Source of the DNA: Gemmiger formicilis
GTDB lineage: Bacteria > Bacillota > Clostridia > Oscillospirales > Ruminococcaceae
DNA length: 59,866 bases
Reading direction: 5' to 3'
Assembly: GCF_024462815.1 (NCBI RefSeq)
Contig: NZ_JANGCG010000016.1
Coordinates: 1 to 59,866 of the forward strand
The position numbers and the translations under genes were made by a program. Below, piece by piece: positions 18,976 to 27,838 of the stretch; within the stretch, counting starts at the first letter, position 1; every line of letters starts with the position of its first letter. The notes under the pieces are model-generated. The model was not told where the DNA came from, searched no databases, and saw only the letters and a list, made by a program, of their open reading frames with translations.

Positions 18976-19245
18976 ATGAATTGGGCAAAGATTGGTCTGT
19001 TTGCAGGCGGCGCATTGTTTGGCTCTGCCGGTATCGAGATTCTGACCAGCAAGGACGCAAAGAAGCTGTACACCCAGTGCACCGCTGCCGTTTTGCGTAT
19101 GAAGGATCAGGTTATGAAAACCGCCACCACCCTGCAGGAGAACTGCGGTGACATTCTGGCCGACGCCAAGGAAATCAACGAGCAGCGCGCCGCTGAGGAT
19201 GAGGCTGTTGTGGAAGATACCGCCGAGGAAAAGGCTGCCGAATAA
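18976..19245 (+). CDS. DUF6110 family small protein
   Basis: This 89-residue protein has an N-terminal hydrophobic segment (WAKIGLFAGGALFGSAGIEI), then DAKKLYTQCTAAVLRMKDQV and a helical, very acidic tail rich in Ala and Glu. Proteins of this type (DUF6110) recur beside heavy-metal P-type ATPases in clostridia, from recollection. It is probably a small membrane-tethered partner of the ATPase that follows 62 bases later. Its mechanism is unknown. Confidence 0.7.
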   Translation: MNWAKIGLFAGGALFGSAGIEILTSKDAKKLYTQCTAAVLRMKDQVMKTATTLQENCGDILADAKEINEQRAAEDEAVVEDTAEEKAAE

Positions 19246-19262
19246 TTTCACAGCATAAATGG

Positions 19263-19289
19263 GCTGCCTGCGCACGCGGGCAGCTTTTG
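19263..19289 (+). terminator. Hairpin between DUF6110 and the P-type ATPase
   Basis: GCTGCC and GGGCAGC arms are followed by TTTTGTTTT. It lies just before the ATPase ribosome site and may act as a partial terminator, so that less ATPase than DUF6110 is made. Confidence 0.6.
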
Positions 19290-19307
19290 TTTTGGGAGAG
19301 TATAAGC

Positions 19308-21380
19308 ATGAAATGGAATATTCTGCATGAGAGCCGCGGGCGCATCCGCCTGCACCTCAACAAGCCGCGTATGTCCCTTGCGGAGGCAGACCAGCTGCAG
19401 GACTACCTTACCAATCTGCCCGGCGTGCGCACCGCCGCCGTGTATGAGCGCACCTGCGATGTTGTGGTTGTCTACACCGAGAGCCGCGCAGGCGTTATCA
19501 AGGGCCTGACCGCCTTTCGTTTTGACGTGGCGGCCCTGGCCGAGGTACCCGCCAACAGCCCCCGCACTGTCAACCGGGAATATCAGGAAAAGCTCGTCAA
19601 TATGACGATTTTCCACTTTGCACGCAAGCTGTTTCTGCCTGCGCCACTGCGCTTTGCTTACACGGCAGTGCGCAGTATTCCCTACATCTGGCACGGCCTG
19701 TGCTGCCTGTGGCGGCGTAAATTGCAGGTGGAGGTGCTGGACGCACTCTCCATCGGCGTTTCGATGCTGCGCGGAGACTTTTCGACCGCGGGCTCGGTTA
19801 TGTTCCTGCTGCGGCTGGGCGAGCTTTTGGAAGAATGGACGCGCAAAAAGTCGCTGGGTGATCTGGCCCGCTGTATGTCCCTGAATGTGGACCGCGTTTG
19901 GCAGCAGACCGCCGAGGGCGAGGTGCTTGTCCCGATTTCTCAGGTTCGCACCGGGGATGCTATCATCGTGCACACCGGCAGCGTCATCCCGCTGGATGGC
20001 CGGGTGCTGGACGGCGAGGCCAGCGTGAATCAGGCGTCCCTGACCGGTGAGGCCGAGCCTGTGCGCAAGAGCTCCTGTGCGGTTGTCTACGCGGGTACGG
20101 TTGTGGAGGAAGGCCAGATTACCGTCACGGTGGAGCAGCAGGCCGGCAACGGCCGCTATGACCAGATTGTCAAGATGATTGAAAGCTCCGAGAAGCTGAA
20201 ATCCGCCAGCGAGACCCGCGCCGCGGCGCTGGCAGACAAGCTGGTTCCCTACAGCCTGCTGGGCACCGCCGTGACCTACGCGCTGACCCGCAACGTGACC
20301 CGCGCCATCTCGATTCTGATGGTCGATTTTTCCTGTGCGCTGAAGCTGTCCATGCCGCTGGCGGTGCTGTCCGCCATGCGGGAGTGCGGCAGCTACCACA
20401 TCACGGTCAAGGGCGGCAAGTATCTGGAGGCCCTTGCCAACGCGGATACCATCGTCTTTGACAAGACCGGCACGCTGACCCACGCAACGCCCACCGTTGT
20501 GAAAGTCGTGCCCTTCGGCACCCGCACCGAGGACGAGATTCTGCAGATTGCCGCCTGCCTGGAGGAGCACTATCCTCACTCGATGGCCAACGCTGTTGTG
20601 CAGGCCGCTGCCGCCAAGGGCATACGCCACGATGAAATGCACAGCGAGGTGCAGTACGTTGTGGCCCACGGCATCGCCAGCCAGATTGGTGGCGAGAAGG
20701 CCGTCATCGGCAGCCAGCACTTTGTCTTTGAGGACGAGGGCTGCTATATTCCCACGAGTGAGACACAGAAATTTGACGCCCTGCCGCCGGAGTATTCCCA
20801 CCTGTATCTGGCCATCGGCGGCGTACTGGCCGGTGTTATCTGCATTGCGGACCCCCTGCGGCAGGAAGCTGCCGAGGTGCTGCGCCAGCTGCGCGGGCTG
20901 GGCATCCGCAAGGCCGTTATGATGACCGGCGACAATGACCGCACCGCGTCTGTCATTGCCGCACAGGTCGGCGTGGACGCCTACTATGCCGAGGTTCTGC
21001 CCGAGGACAAGGCCCGCTTTGTCGAGCAGGAAAAGGCCGCAGGCCGCACCGTCATCATGCTGGGTGACGGCATCAACGACTCCCCTGCCCTGTCTGCCGC
21101 CGATGTTGGCATTGCCATCAGCGATGGTGCAGCCATTGCCCGCGAGATTGCGGACATCACGATAGCCGCTGACAGCCTGCGTGAGCTGGTTGTCCTCAAG
21201 TCCATCGCCAACGGCCTGCAGAAGCGCACCCGCGCCAACTACCGCTTTATTATGAGCTTCAACAGCGCCCTCATCGTGCTGGGCGCAATGGGGGTGCTGC
21301 CCCCGGCCACCTCGGCTCTGCTGCACAACGCCTCCACCCTCGGCGTCAGCCTTAAGAGCATGACAAACCTGCTGGGTTGA
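19308..21380 (+). CDS. P1B-type heavy-metal-translocating ATPase
   Basis: This 690-residue protein has an N-terminal HMA-like fold lacking the CxxC metal pair (RGRIRLHLNKPRMSLAEA). It has the actuator TGEAEP, the phosphorylation site DKTGTLTH, and the hinge GDGINDSPALSAADVGIA. The membrane metal motif normally reading CPx reads FSCALKLSMP here, so the usual Cys-Pro pair is separated. That suggests a metal other than Cu+ or Cd2+, perhaps Mn or Zn (inference). The start is ATG 19308; the frame to 19287 has no ribosome site. It follows its DUF6110 partner and ends in a bidirectional terminator shared with GH2. Confidence 0.9.
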   Translation: MKWNILHESRGRIRLHLNKPRMSLAEADQLQDYLTNLPGVRTAAVYERTCDVVVVYTESRAGVIKGLTAFRFDVAALAEVPANSPRTVNREYQEKLVNMTIFHFARKLFLPAPLRFAYTAVRSIPYIWHGLCCLWRRKLQVEVLDALSIGVSMLRGDFSTAGSVMFLLRLGELLEEWTRKKSLGDLARCMSLNVDRVWQQTAEGEVLVPISQVRTGDAIIVHTGSVIPLDGRVLDGEASVNQASLTGEAEPVRKSSCAVVYAGTVVEEGQITVTVEQQAGNGRYDQIVKMIESSEKLKSASETRAAALADKLVPYSLLGTAVTYALTRNVTRAISILMVDFSCALKLSMPLAVLSAMRECGSYHITVKGGKYLEALANADTIVFDKTGTLTHATPTVVKVVPFGTRTEDEILQIAACLEEHYPHSMANAVVQAAAAKGIRHDEMHSEVQYVVAHGIASQIGGEKAVIGSQHFVFEDEGCYIPTSETQKFDALPPEYSHLYLAIGGVLAGVICIADPLRQEAAEVLRQLRGLGIRKAVMMTGDNDRTASVIAAQVGVDAYYAEVLPEDKARFVEQEKAAGRTVIMLGDGINDSPALSAADVGIAISDGAAIAREIADITIAADSLRELVVLKSIANGLQKRTRANYRFIMSFNSALIVLGAMGVLPPATSALLHNASTLGVSLKSMTNLLG

Positions 21381-21392
21381 TTATAAGCATAT

Positions 21393-21436
21393 AAAAACGG
21401 CGTACCTTCCCTTTTGGGGCGGTACGCCGCTTTTAT
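21393..21436. terminator. Bidirectional terminator between the ATPase and GH2
   Basis: Arms AAAACGGCGTACC and GGTACGCCGCTTTT form a long hairpin with T-runs on both sides. It serves the converging ATPase (+) and GH2 (-) genes. Confidence 0.85.
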
Positions 21437-21447
21437 ATGCTTCTCAC

Positions 21448-23205
21448 TTATTCAGACCGCACGCAGGCGTCAAACGCGGCATACAACCGGTCATTTATTG
21501 CCCGCACCCTGTCGGCGGGCAGCTTGAGCACGGCGCGGTCATAGGTGAACAGACCGTTGACTTCCTCCTCCACATCGGTAAGCTGGGTGTACACCAGCGC
21601 CGAAAGCCCGCGGGCCAGTTGGGGCAGTACGGTTTCGCATTGCAGCTTCTCATACCTTGCCGCCATATCGGCGCTATCGCGGGCGGTGCCGTAGCCGTAG
21701 GTCTTGTCGGCTGTCAAATGCCCCGCCACCGGGAAGGCAATGCCGCCGTATTCGGTCAGCGCCACGGTGCGCCGCCCGGGCCTGACCCGCAGCGGGTAGA
21801 AGTAATTGTGGCGGGAGTCCACGTCCCCTCCGCCTTGGTCAAACCAGCCGCTGGCCTCGTCAATCAGCCGCCCCGGGTCAAGTACCCGCAGCCGGGCCGT
21901 GGCCTTGGCGGCGTCAAACTGGCCCCAGCCCTCGTTGAAGGGCACCCAGCAGCCAATGCAGGGGTAGCAGGCCAGCGCGTCCACGGTAGCGTTCAGCTCC
22001 TCCCTATACAGGTCACGGCTGGCTGCGTCCGGGCGGCTGAGCAGCCCATAAAACGGCGCGCCGTCCGGGAATTTTCGCAGCAGCGGTTGGAACACATTCG
22101 TCAGGTAGGTGACAAACCAGAGCTTGCTCGGCGTGCCACCGCTGACCATATCCTGCCAGACCACCAGCCCCAGCCGGTCACAATGGTAATACCACCGCTG
22201 CGGCTCAATCTTGGCGTGCTTGCGCAGCAGATTGAAGCCCAGCACCTTGACCTGTTCCAACTCCTTAACCACAGCTGCATCGCTGGGCGGAGTATACAGT
22301 CCCTGCGGCCAGTAGCCCTGGTCCAGCAGGCCGTTCAGCAAAATGGGCTTGCCGTTCAAAAAGAATCGCAGCACACCGCGGCCATCCCGCGCGGCTTGCC
22401 AACTGCGCAGGGCAAAGTAACTTTCTACCCTGTCCCCTACTGCCAAAGTCGCTGTGACTGTGTACAGAAACGGACTTTCGGGGCTCCATGGATGGAAGGC
22501 AGCTTCCGGAACGGCGAGGATTATTTTCTCTATCCCCGCATCGAGCTCGGATTTTGCAACCGGCACACCATCGGCGAAGATTTCCACCGCAGCAGCAGCG
22601 GGCGTGTTGGTTTTCAGCTGCACTGTGACAGTCCGGCTGTCATAGTCGGGCATCAGCCGCAGGTCTGTAATGTGCACCGGCTGCAACGGTTCCAGCCATA
22701 CGGTCTGCCAAATGCCACTCTGCGCCGGGTAAAACATACCGCCCGGCGTCAGTGTTTGCTTACCGCGGGCCTGTACACCGTTGCCGGTGGGGTCCTGTAC
22801 GGTGACCCACAAATCGTTCATCCCGGGGCACAACGCCTCCGTGATGTCCAGCGAAAAGGGCCAGTAGCCTCCGCGGTGACTGCCCACAACGTGGTCATTG
22901 ACCCGGACGGTACAGGTGTAGTCCACCGCGCCGAAATGCAGCAGCAGACGCCCGCCCGCGGGCACAGCCGGGCAGACAAACGTCCGGTGATAGTGCAAGC
23001 TCTCCCCCGGCTGCAGCGTGCGCCCCACGCCAGAGGCCTCACATTCTGGCGAGTATGGCACCAGAATTTTGGTCTGCATAGCCTCGGCGGGCGGCAGTTC
23101 TGCATCCGCCGTGAAGGCGCAATCCCACCAGCCGTTCAGGTTGTACCAGCCTTCCCGATGCAGCATCGGTCGCGGATATTCCGGGAATGGAACGGTATCA
23201 ATCAT
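21448..23205 (-). CDS. GH2 family glycoside hydrolase
   Basis: This 585-residue cytoplasmic enzyme has the three GH2 parts. First comes a jelly-roll sugar-binding domain (residues ~20-170, with YHRTFVCP and GGYWPFSLDITEAL). An immunoglobulin-like domain (~175-270) is next, then a TIM barrel with acid/base E in CWVPFNEGWGQFD and nucleophile E in ALTEYGGIAF. It is shorter than LacZ-type enzymes and ends just after the barrel. Specificity is not readable; beta-galactosidase, glucuronidase and mannosidase all occur in this group. It has no signal peptide. It is transcribed alone, with the start ATG 23205 facing the plasmid-core side. Confidence 0.85.
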   Translation of the reverse strand: MIDTVPFPEYPRPMLHREGWYNLNGWWDCAFTADAELPPAEAMQTKILVPYSPECEASGVGRTLQPGESLHYHRTFVCPAVPAGGRLLLHFGAVDYTCTVRVNDHVVGSHRGGYWPFSLDITEALCPGMNDLWVTVQDPTGNGVQARGKQTLTPGGMFYPAQSGIWQTVWLEPLQPVHITDLRLMPDYDSRTVTVQLKTNTPAAAAVEIFADGVPVAKSELDAGIEKIILAVPEAAFHPWSPESPFLYTVTATLAVGDRVESYFALRSWQAARDGRGVLRFFLNGKPILLNGLLDQGYWPQGLYTPPSDAAVVKELEQVKVLGFNLLRKHAKIEPQRWYYHCDRLGLVVWQDMVSGGTPSKLWFVTYLTNVFQPLLRKFPDGAPFYGLLSRPDAASRDLYREELNATVDALACYPCIGCWVPFNEGWGQFDAAKATARLRVLDPGRLIDEASGWFDQGGGDVDSRHNYFYPLRVRPGRRTVALTEYGGIAFPVAGHLTADKTYGYGTARDSADMAARYEKLQCETVLPQLARGLSALVYTQLTDVEEEVNGLFTYDRAVLKLPADRVRAINDRLYAAFDACVRSE

Positions 23206-23397
23206 AACAGTTTCCCTTTTTGCACGTCATTGCAGTGTGTAATTGATATACAGAGCGTATAATATTTTTACTTATTTTCTGTATGTATAATATTTCCCCG
23301 GATTTTTTGAAATTTTCTTCTGAAAATTTCTCTTTTTTGCAGCAGAAAATCTCTCGCAATAGAAAAAACAGTGAAGTTCCTTGGTCCGGGGTTCGCC
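23206..23397. other. Gap with an orphan iteron, between GH2 and the par operon
   Basis: This 192-base AT-rich gap contains a full iteron on the minus strand (23343-23361, read TATTGCGAGAGATTTTCTG) and a partial one at 23321-23335. It also lies where the promoter of GH2 should be. It holds no gene. Confidence 0.7.
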
Positions 23398-23871
23398 TTA
23401 CATCCGTTGCAGCTCCTGCAAAAGCGGGTTGTGCAGCAGCATACCAACCAGCTGATACCGGTAGCTTTTCACTGTCCGGCCCACGGACTCGGAGTATACC
23501 CCGCGCAGATAATCACACTCCCGCGCAAACAGCGCGTCCAGCAGGGCCAGCTGGGTGTCGGTGACCAGCAGTGTGACCTGCCCCTTTGTGTCCAATCCAC
23601 GGCCGTGGCTGGGCATATACTTTTCGCGGCAGTCCAACGAGGGGAACACATAATATTGTTCTGGGTGGGCAGCAGCGGCACGGAGCTTTTCGGCATCGCC
23701 CTCGTCCGCGCCGCACAGGATGCAGTCCGGCGCAACCGCCTGCAGGTGGGCAAACTCCTCCTGCATAATGCGGTTGGCCAGCGTGCCAATGCGGCTGTCC
23801 TGCCAGACAGCTTCCAGCTCTAACGCTTCATAAATCTTATGGTGCAGCCGTATGCGCAGTCGCTGCTTCAC
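23398..23871 (-). CDS. Plasmid-core hypothetical protein downstream of parB
   Basis: This 157-residue protein starts with GTG inside the parB stop (GTGA overlap), so it is translationally coupled to parB. It is rich in charged helices (RLRIRLHHKIYEALELEAVW) and contains CILCGADEGDAEK. I recognise no family. Its place as third gene of the par operon suggests a role in partition or copy control, but nothing in the sequence proves it. Confidence 0.75.
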   Translation of the reverse strand: MKQRLRIRLHHKIYEALELEAVWQDSRIGTLANRIMQEEFAHLQAVAPDCILCGADEGDAEKLRAAAAHPEQYYVFPSLDCREKYMPSHGRGLDTKGQVTLLVTDTQLALLDALFARECDYLRGVYSESVGRTVKSYRYQLVGMLLHNPLLQELQRM

Positions 23872-25106
23872 GCGTTAGCACTCCCCTGCTCCACTCTGGC
23901 AATCAGCTCGCGCAGCCGCGTGGCCGTGGCAATCATCTCATCCAGTTCATGCATGGCCTGCTGACGCTCCTCATGGGTGTATTTTTCCACCAGCCGTGTC
24001 TCCGGGTCTTTTCGGTTCAGCATCATTTCCAGCCGGGTTGTCTGCTGGGCCAGCTTGCCTGTAATTTTGCTCTGCACCTTCGGTGTGGTGACGTGCTCAT
24101 GCTGCACCGGGGTCGGCTCTGTACGCACAGCCGGCTTCGGCGCAGCCTTCAGCAGCTCCGCGTGGGCGCGCAGCTGTTCCGTGCCCTCTGTCACCGTGGC
24201 CGCAGCGGCTTCCAGTGCGGTGCGGGCATCGGTCATATTGCTGATGCCTGCCACTACCAGCAGCGCATCCGCAAACTGCTTGCGGATAAACTGCTTCTCG
24301 CGTTCAAGCTCCTCAGCGCCAGGCCCCTCGCACGGTACAGCGCGCAGCGCCGCCAGCTTCTCCGCCGCCGTGCGCTGCTCTGCCGGGTTCAGCCGCAGAA
24401 AGCCCTCGGCCTCACTGCGCAGCAAAAAACCGTTGTCCAGCATCGCCGTCAGCTCCGGGTTCAGGTTTTTCTCAATGCTCAAATCCTTGTCAATCTGGCG
24501 GCCGTTGATGGGCGTGGCCTCCTTGACCGCCTTCTTTGCTGCTGCGGCGGTCAGGTTGTACGGCTCTTTTTGCAGGCAGGCCACCAGCTCTGCCACGGCC
24601 TTGCGGCGTATCATTTCATTGGCAAAGCCGCCGCGCACCTGCAGATTTGCGCTGAGCAGCATTACTTTTTTCTCGTTCTCGCTCAACGGCGTTGTGATGA
24701 CACGGCAGTTTTTCACGGTGTTCCACTTGGCATCACCGTGGGCCTGCAGATAGTTCAGCGCCTTGTAGCGGCGCTCGCCGGACAGCATCACATACCGCGT
24801 TATCTTGCCCTCGCTGCGCGGGAAAACCACCAGATTGTGCAACAGGCCGTTGCGGTCAATATCTGCCGCCAGCGTCTCAATGTCCTCCTCAGTGTCCATC
24901 TGGCGGAAAATCTCATTGTCTGGGTTCAGCTCAATGTCCTGCAGCGCAATTTCGCGCTGCTCGTAGGCCAACTCACCGCGGGTCTGGGCCGCAAGATTCG
25001 CCACCAAATTGCCTGTTGCGTTGTTGTTGGCAGCACTGAAAACGGCTTCCGTTGTGGGGATTTCCACACCGATGCGGGCGCGGCCCGGCTTCTTTTTCAT
25101 GGCCAT
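23868..25106 (-). CDS. parB: ParB-type partition protein
   Basis: This 412-residue protein has the ParB N-terminal nuclease-like domain (residues ~50-160; IELNPDNEIFRQM and the GERRYKAL box). A helix-turn-helix region (~200-260) and a long helical C-terminus that should dimerise follow. ParB binds centromere sites and loads ParA-driven segregation. It follows parA by one base. A repeated motif TATAACTCCGTGGCA upstream of parA is the best candidate for its binding site here. An alternative start at residue 3 (MKKK) is possible. Confidence 0.9.
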   Translation of the reverse strand: MAMKKKPGRARIGVEIPTTEAVFSAANNNATGNLVANLAAQTRGELAYEQREIALQDIELNPDNEIFRQMDTEEDIETLAADIDRNGLLHNLVVFPRSEGKITRYVMLSGERRYKALNYLQAHGDAKWNTVKNCRVITTPLSENEKKVMLLSANLQVRGGFANEMIRRKAVAELVACLQKEPYNLTAAAAKKAVKEATPINGRQIDKDLSIEKNLNPELTAMLDNGFLLRSEAEGFLRLNPAEQRTAAEKLAALRAVPCEGPGAEELEREKQFIRKQFADALLVVAGISNMTDARTALEAAAATVTEGTEQLRAHAELLKAAPKPAVRTEPTPVQHEHVTTPKVQSKITGKLAQQTTRLEMMLNRKDPETRLVEKYTHEERQQAMHELDEMIATATRLRELIARVEQGSANA

Positions 25107-25107
25107 T

Positions 25108-25962
25108 TTACTTGTCCTCCAATTCCGTCAAGCGCTGCTTCAGCTCTGCATAGGCAGCCACATAGCTCTTTGCGGGCGGTTGTGTTCTGGCCGAGTAGCA
25201 GACCGGCACACAGCGGTTGATGCTGTTGTCTACGCTCTTGCCAAAGGCGATTTCCGCATTGAACAGCGTTGCGCCCAGCTTAGCACGGCAATCTTTGCGG
25301 ATGTCCTGCGACGCTGCACTTTTCTGCACCATCGTCAGCATAACGCCAACGCCGCGGATACGGCTGGCCTTACTCTTGCGCATCTCGTTGCAGAGCACAT
25401 AGGTTCGGAACGCAGAATCCTCCGAAAAAGAATCGCACTTCAGCGGGATAAGCACATAATCTGCCGCTGCAATGGCGTTGGATAGCAGCAGACTGTCCCG
25501 GCTGGGCTGGGTGTCAATTAAAATGTAGTCATAGTCATCCTTGACCTGACGCAGGAAGTAGTCCAGCACTTCGGTATCACTGGCCAGATACCGGGGGTCA
25601 TCCTTTTCATAATCGCGCTGGGCGTCGGTGTACAAATCCCCCAGCCGCTTGGAAAGCCGCGGCGTCTGGTCATTGGCGGGTATCAAATCTACGTTCTCGT
25701 ACTCTGACTCTACAATGAAATCCTTCGTCCGGGTGTTGTAGCGGAAGCCGTCAATCATATCATACAGGCTTCGGTTGGCAAACGCCTTGCTGGTGATGGC
25801 GTTGCCGCCGGTCAGCGCAAATGTAAGGTTGCCCTGCGGGTCTGTATCAAGGCAAAGTACGCGCTTGCCCTCATCGCCCATCAGGTAGGCCAGATTGGAG
25901 GTGGTTACGGTTTTACCGCAGCCGCCTTTTTCCACCGCTATGGTAATTACTGTTGCAGCCAT
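25108..25962 (-). CDS. parA: ParA-type partition ATPase
   Basis: This 284-residue protein has the deviant Walker A motif EKGGCGKTVTTSNLAYL near its start, Walker A' LCLDTDPQGNLT, and Walker B YDYILIDTQPSRDSLLL. It binds the nucleoid and positions plasmid copies through ParB. It has no N-terminal DNA-binding extension, so it is a short (type Ib-like) ParA. It is first of a parA-parB-small gene operon. The promoter upstream carries a palindrome and lies among centromere-like repeats. Confidence 0.95.
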   Translation of the reverse strand: MAATVITIAVEKGGCGKTVTTSNLAYLMGDEGKRVLCLDTDPQGNLTFALTGGNAITSKAFANRSLYDMIDGFRYNTRTKDFIVESEYENVDLIPANDQTPRLSKRLGDLYTDAQRDYEKDDPRYLASDTEVLDYFLRQVKDDYDYILIDTQPSRDSLLLSNAIAAADYVLIPLKCDSFSEDSAFRTYVLCNEMRKSKASRIRGVGVMLTMVQKSAASQDIRKDCRAKLGATLFNAEIAFGKSVDNSINRCVPVCYSARTQPPAKSYVAAYAELKQRLTELEDK

Positions 25963-26001
25963 TCGTCAGTTCCTCGCTTTGTATCCGGTTGAATTTGCAC
26001 T

Positions 26002-26016
26002 TATAACTCCGTGGCA
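26002..26016 (+). repeat. Centromere-like repeat, copy 1 (TATAACTCCGTGGCA)
   Basis: The first of three direct copies in the parA-repA gap (others at 26119-26133 and 26261-26275). A further copy lies on the minus strand at 30775-30789. The position before parA suggests binding by ParB (or by RepA). This is inference. Confidence 0.6.
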
Positions 26017-26045
26017 AATTTTGTGTATGCGTTTACCGTACTCTG

Positions 26046-26082
26046 ATACTTATAAGTATATCACGTATATTTTCTGCGTCAA
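26046..26082 (-). promoter_or_regulatory. parA promoter with palindromic operator
   Basis: On the minus strand: TTGACG (26082-26077), a 16-base spacer, then TATACT (26060-26055). ATACTTATAAGTAT (26046-26059), a perfect 14-base palindrome, covers the -10. This suggests autoregulation of the par operon. Confidence 0.75.
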
Positions 26083-26118
26083 CTGTTTTCTTGGCTTTTG
26101 TGCGAAAAGGAAGTGCTT

Positions 26119-26133
26119 TGTAACTCCGTGGCA
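26119..26133 (+). repeat. Centromere-like repeat, copy 2 (TGTAACTCCGTGGCA)
   Basis: It differs from copies 1 and 3 only at the second base. It is followed by AATTTAGTG, similar to the AATTTTGTG after copy 1, so the conserved unit is longer than 15 bases in these two. Confidence 0.6.
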
Positions 26134-26204
26134 ATTTAGTGTGCAATTTCCTGTGCCGGTTTTGGGTTTCTTCTCACCGCGCTGGTTATTCTGCGGCTAT
26201 ATAA

Positions 26205-26236
26205 TAAAGCCCCTGCCAAAATTAGCAGGGGCTTCT
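26205..26236. terminator. Terminator of repA
   Basis: A hairpin with AGCCCCTGC and GCAGGGGCTT arms. On the minus strand it is followed by TTATTATAT, and a T-rich flank exists on the plus side too. Confidence 0.85.
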
Positions 26237-26260
26237 AAATTTCTTACTGTCAAAAAGCCT

Positions 26261-26275
26261 TATAACTCCGTGGCA
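26261..26275 (+). repeat. Centromere-like repeat, copy 3 (TATAACTCCGTGGCA)
   Basis: Identical to copy 1. It lies immediately after the repA stop codon (26279). An 11-base match (AACTCCGTGGC, minus strand) also falls inside repA near 27094. Confidence 0.6.
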
Positions 26276-26278
26276 TAT

Positions 26279-27796
26279 TCACTCGTCAAACACAGTCAAG
26301 TCCGGCTTAAACTTATCCTTGCGGCCTGCGTTGTGCAGTTCCTCCTTGCCAAGCGGCAGAATGGTGATATCCTCCATTGCGTTAAACACAACCGTTGCAT
26401 TATACTGGGGGGATTTCAGCCGTCCCTGCTCTCGCAAGGTTTTCATCATGCTGGCCATTCCAACCAGCCAGATTTGTAGGTCACCCTGTCTTTCCAGAAT
26501 ACGGTTCAGCGCGTCCCGTGTTTCGTTGGCAATGCGGGCTTTTTTCTCATTGCTTGTGTTCGTCAGCAGGCGACTTAAATAGATGATAACCGTTCCGGCC
26601 GTGTCATACAGCTCCGGGCTTATAACGGTCTGCAGCTCCTGTAGACGTGCCTTGGCTTCCAGAAGATGCGACAGCTTCGTCAGTGTCATTTCTGCGATTT
26701 CCGCGCCCAATGGCTCGCTGACACTGATTTCCGGCGCAACTGCTTCCACCACCGTCTTTTTAGCCTTTGTACGGCGGGGAACCTCCTCATTGCGCGCGCT
26801 CTTTTCGGCGTGCAACCTGCGTACCACGTCCATCTCTTCCGCCGTTTTGTAGCGGATAAACAGGTACAGCCGTTCAAATTTCCGTCCGCCGCGGATGCGT
26901 ACCGGGATGTAATCAAACCAGAGGTCCGTCATCTGGTTGATTTCCTCTTTTGCCTTGGTCAGAACATAGCGCTCAAAATCGTGGAAGTTGGCGTATTTTT
27001 CGGTCAGTGGCTTTTCTTTGTCGCGTTTTCGCTTTTCCGGTGGGGGAGAGAGCTGTTCTTTCAACGCCTGTATGTCAAACACCTTGTACTTATAGCCACG
27101 GAGTTCACGCGCCTTGTCGGGGAACATTTTCAGCACATCATCCGTCACCGGCTGAAACACCAACCCATTTGTGTAGCCGTAATCTGTATCACCGTTATCA
27201 TAGGAGAGCAAAATCTCATAAAAGCGCATGGAATAGGTGCTGTTCATTGTTAGCAGATATTCAACATTGTACGATGTATAGTTACTTTTCAGCTGTGATA
27301 GGTAGGGGAGAATCTCCGGGTTGAACCGCACGCGAATCTGCTTATCGCGGTCATTGACGGTTGAACCACGCTGCAGCCATGACAAAACCTTGTACTCGTG
27401 GCCGTCACTGTCGGGGTCAAGGCTCCAGAAGGAGCGGTCCTCCAGGCTCTTGACGGTATCCTTCAGGTACTCCAGATAGGTATTATCGTGCATATTGACG
27501 CCCGCCAAACGCCCGAAATCCGTAAAGCTCAACGAGTAGACGCGGTTGGCGTCAGGGACCTCCTTGGGGTTAATCTGGGCCATCATCGCCAGCAGAACCT
27601 TCTGTTCCAGCTTGGGCAGGGCGTACTTCGTTTTCTGAATCAGGTCATTGCTCTTGGTAATGATGGATTCCGAAGCCGGGTTGTACTTTGGTACGCCTGC
27701 GCTGCGCTTGCGCCGCTTTGTGCCGTTATTTTCTGCGGAGGTATCTGGGTCAATGTATTCACCCTCAATCACTTCCGGGTTAGTTTTTGTAGCCAT
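26279..27796 (-). CDS. repA: RepB/Rep_3-type plasmid replication initiator
   Basis: This 505-residue protein has two winged-helix domains typical of iteron-binding initiators. The first runs from KSNDLIQKTKYALPKLEQKV (residues ~50-170, ending near LTMNSTYSMRFYEILLSY). The second runs to about residue 320, with RVRFNPEILPYL and FERLYLFIRYKT. The remaining ~180 residues are a helical extension longer than in most Rep_3 proteins. It opens replication at iterons, found just upstream of its start (27839-28445), and probably represses its own gene. The gene symbol is used generically. Confidence 0.9.
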   Translation of the reverse strand: MATKTNPEVIEGEYIDPDTSAENNGTKRRKRSAGVPKYNPASESIITKSNDLIQKTKYALPKLEQKVLLAMMAQINPKEVPDANRVYSLSFTDFGRLAGVNMHDNTYLEYLKDTVKSLEDRSFWSLDPDSDGHEYKVLSWLQRGSTVNDRDKQIRVRFNPEILPYLSQLKSNYTSYNVEYLLTMNSTYSMRFYEILLSYDNGDTDYGYTNGLVFQPVTDDVLKMFPDKARELRGYKYKVFDIQALKEQLSPPPEKRKRDKEKPLTEKYANFHDFERYVLTKAKEEINQMTDLWFDYIPVRIRGGRKFERLYLFIRYKTAEEMDVVRRLHAEKSARNEEVPRRTKAKKTVVEAVAPEISVSEPLGAEIAEMTLTKLSHLLEAKARLQELQTVISPELYDTAGTVIIYLSRLLTNTSNEKKARIANETRDALNRILERQGDLQIWLVGMASMMKTLREQGRLKSPQYNATVVFNAMEDITILPLGKEELHNAGRKDKFKPDLTVFDE

Positions 27797-27838
27797 AGCC
27801 TGTTACCTCCGCCATACGATACCATTAGAATACACTGT

